The notes under the pieces were generated by a model, which saw only the letters and a program-made list of their open reading frames with translations, did not search any database and was not told where the DNA came from. From Acidobacteriaceae bacterium (GTDB taxonomy: Bacteria; Acidobacteriota; Terriglobia; Bryobacterales; Bryobacteraceae), in assembly GCA_019233755.1 (NCBI GenBank), contig JAFAMD010000027.1:1-64000 (forward strand): 64,000 bases of DNA, read 5' to 3'. This document shows, in pieces, positions 62,631 to 64,000 of this stretch; within the stretch, counting starts at the first letter, position 1; every line of letters starts with the position of its first letter. Made by a program: the position numbers and the translations under genes.

Positions 62631-64000
62631 TTACAACTGCGGCCGCGGCCACTGCGGAGCCTGCCATGGCAGGTATCCGCGATGCAACAGACGGCGCCGA
62701 TAGACCTTATCCTTAGCCGTTACATATAACGTCTGGAAATCCGTCCCGCCGAACACCACATTCGAAGGATCCGCCGCCGAAGGCTTGCGCAGGATTGCAA
62801 AGACGCGCCCTGGCTGATCGCAAATCTGAATCCCCGATTTGGTCGCGACATAGAGGTATCCGTCCGTATCGAACGTCATCCCGTCGGCCCAGGAGTTCAC
62901 CAATTTGCCGTCGCCGGCCAGCGGCAGTTCAAGCTTGTAAAACGGCTCGCCGTTCGCGAGCGAACCGTCGGGTTGCAATTGAAACGACCAGACCCAGCGC
63001 GTGGCGCTGTCTGCGACCATCAGCATGCGCTCGTCGGCCGTGAAACGAATACCGTTCGGAAACTGCAGCCCATCATTAACGGAACGCTTATTGCCGTTTG
63101 CATCAATTAACCAGACGTGGTGCGTCGACGGGTCGGTGAAATATACGTCGCCCCGGGTAGAAACGGCCAGATCGTTTGAACCGACATTTTCCGCCAACAC
63201 GGTCTCTTTCCCATCAGGGTCGAACGCAACAATGCGTTTGGCTCCGTTTTCCGCAGCGTACAGGCGCCCGTCGCGGCCGAACATCAAGCCGCTTGCTCCG
63301 CCGGCGTTTTCACGGAACAGGCTCACTTTGCCGGTAGCCGCATCGACCTTATAGATTCGGCTCGCCTTAACATCGACGAAGAAAACGTTGCCCTGGCCAT
63401 CTACCGCGGGGCCTTCGGTGAAACCGTAGCCTTCGCCCACGATTTCCCAACCCGAAGAGGGATCGACGATTTTGCTGACATCGGCGAAATTACCGGCTGT
63501 AGCAATGTTCGGTTTCTTAACGGGACTTGGCCAGTTCTGCCACAGCCATCGCAGAGCATCCGGCAAAATGGCCCCGCCTTGCTTGCCATTATGGCCTTCA
63601 GTACCGGTGACAACCTTTAATTCATAACCGCGATATTCGAGAGCGCTCGCCATGGCCTGATTGCTCAACCACCAGTTCCCCGCGAAGATATTCACGTCGT
63701 GATCGCCGTCCTGCAGAAACACTCTTAACGGCGCGGGTTCCATCTTTCGCACCAGATCGGGCCATATATCACCGCCCCGGAGATCCGCGTAGCTTCCGAT
63801 GAACGAAAGCACACGAGCGAATGCATCCGGCCTCAACATTGCGGCTGTGAAGGCGGCAATGCCACCGGAACTCAAACCAGCGATACCGCGATCGTTCGGG
63901 TTATCGGAGATATTCCAGTGTTTCTTTATTTCGGGTAGAAGCTCGTCAATGAGAAACCGCGCATAACGGTCGTCCATCGAATCGTATTCGAAGCTTCGAT
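62631..64000 (-). CDS. Esterase-SMP-30/gluconolactonase fusion (5' end beyond window)
   Basis: The frame runs off the right edge; before Met 63977 it already reads RSFEYDS. The visible N-terminal ~150 residues are an esterase D/Fes-like alpha/beta hydrolase (RGIAGLSSGGIAAFTAAML nucleophile Ser, FLQDGDHDVNIF, GTEGHNGKQGG with the His). Then comes a linker, and ~270 residues are an SMP-30/gluconolactonase propeller (FTEGPAVDGQGNVFFVD, NDLAVSTRGDVYFTDP, FPNGIRFTADERMLMVADS, SWADGMTFDTDGYLYVA). The fusion could cleave an ester and then a lactone of an aldonate. Export cannot be judged. Confidence 0.87.
   Translation of the reverse strand, partial: RSFEYDSMDDRYARFLIDELLPEIKKHWNISDNPNDRGIAGLSSGGIAAFTAAMLRPDAFARVLSFIGSYADLRGGDIWPDLVRKMEPAPLRVFLQDGDHDVNIFAGNWWLSNQAMASALEYRGYELKVVTGTEGHNGKQGGAILPDALRWLWQNWPSPVKKPNIATAGNFADVSKIVDPSSGWEIVGEGYGFTEGPAVDGQGNVFFVDVKASRIYKVDAATGKVSLFRENAGGASGLMFGRDGRLYAAENGAKRIVAFDPDGKETVLAENVGSNDLAVSTRGDVYFTDPSTHHVWLIDANGNKRSVNDGLQFPNGIRFTADERMLMVADSATRWVWSFQLQPDGSLANGEPFYKLELPLAGDGKLVNSWADGMTFDTDGYLYVATKSGIQICDQPGRVFAILRKPSAADPSNVVFGGTDFQTLYVTAKDKVYRRRLLHRGYLPWQAPQWPRPQL

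Overview
The window looks like a chromosomal segment of an Acidobacteriota bacterium, probably near Solibacter/Bryobacter. This is inferred from gene content, not from a marker gene. It carries an Oar-type TonB receptor with an N-terminal carboxypeptidase-regulatory-like domain, an ADOP-type FtsX/MacB permease behind a PadR regulator, several ASPIC/UnbV-FG-GAP proteins, an orphan PEP-CTERM protein, a TreY-TreZ pair and many exported enzymes. Coding density is high and the genes are GC-rich. I see no rRNA, tRNA, CRISPR array or prophage.

Layout. 1-2802: 5' end of a TolB-like propeller gene (minus), a 6-phosphogluconolactonase-family lactonase, and a convergent amidase with a small palindromic repeat between them. 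2832-11172: a tight four-gene operon of exported proteins: TPR/FG-GAP/ASPIC protein, five-haem cytochrome c with TPRs, second FG-GAP/ASPIC protein, exported Nif3-like protein. 11179-13844: Tat-exported ManD-like enolase-superfamily enzyme with an MFS transporter. 14150-19784: PEP-CTERM protein with a strong terminator, small proteins, a GNAT-like acyltransferase, an 800-bp AT-rich non-coding stretch, a metallophosphoesterase and an exported alpha/beta hydrolase. 19876-26302: RNase J, small secreted proteins, an RsbW-like ATPase, a dipeptidyl peptidase IV and a TauE/SafE permease. 26326-32348: UxaA-like dehydratase divergent from treY-treZ. 32355-38462: accessory region with small hypothetical proteins, a response regulator, an IS110-family element and a DUF4386 protein.

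38663-45435 reads as one catabolic locus: IclR regulator, TonB receptor, decayed gene for an exported SelA-like PLP enzyme, lipoprotein-type amidohydrolase and exported RidA. The decayed gene is not obvious as an ORF. It was recognised by reading frames through stop codons. 45617-48436: zinc-independent-looking MDR oxidoreductase and a secreted beta-rich protein. 48979-51946: a TrlF-like SMC/ABC ATPase without a PHP domain, overlapping a HEAT-like/SpoIIE PP2C phosphatase gene. This two-gene module is the best candidate here for an undescribed (possibly defence or stress) system. 51978-56371: DUF1697 protein, truncated aldo/keto reductase, frameshifted ADOP permease and PadR with a 13-bp inverted-repeat operator. 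56457-64000: GH130-like lipoprotein, LytS/LytTR two-component pair, PstS-like protein behind a small exported protein, OprB-like porin, and the 3' part of an esterase-SMP-30 fusion.

Themes: (i) families that are normally cytosolic (Nif3, ManD, RidA) carry export signals here; (ii) carbohydrate and sugar-acid use plus trehalose synthesis; (iii) gene decay in three places (SelA-like, AKR, ADOP); (iv) a short DNA motif, AGTAAAA[GC]TAC, repeated in three intergenic regions with a looser copy in a fourth.
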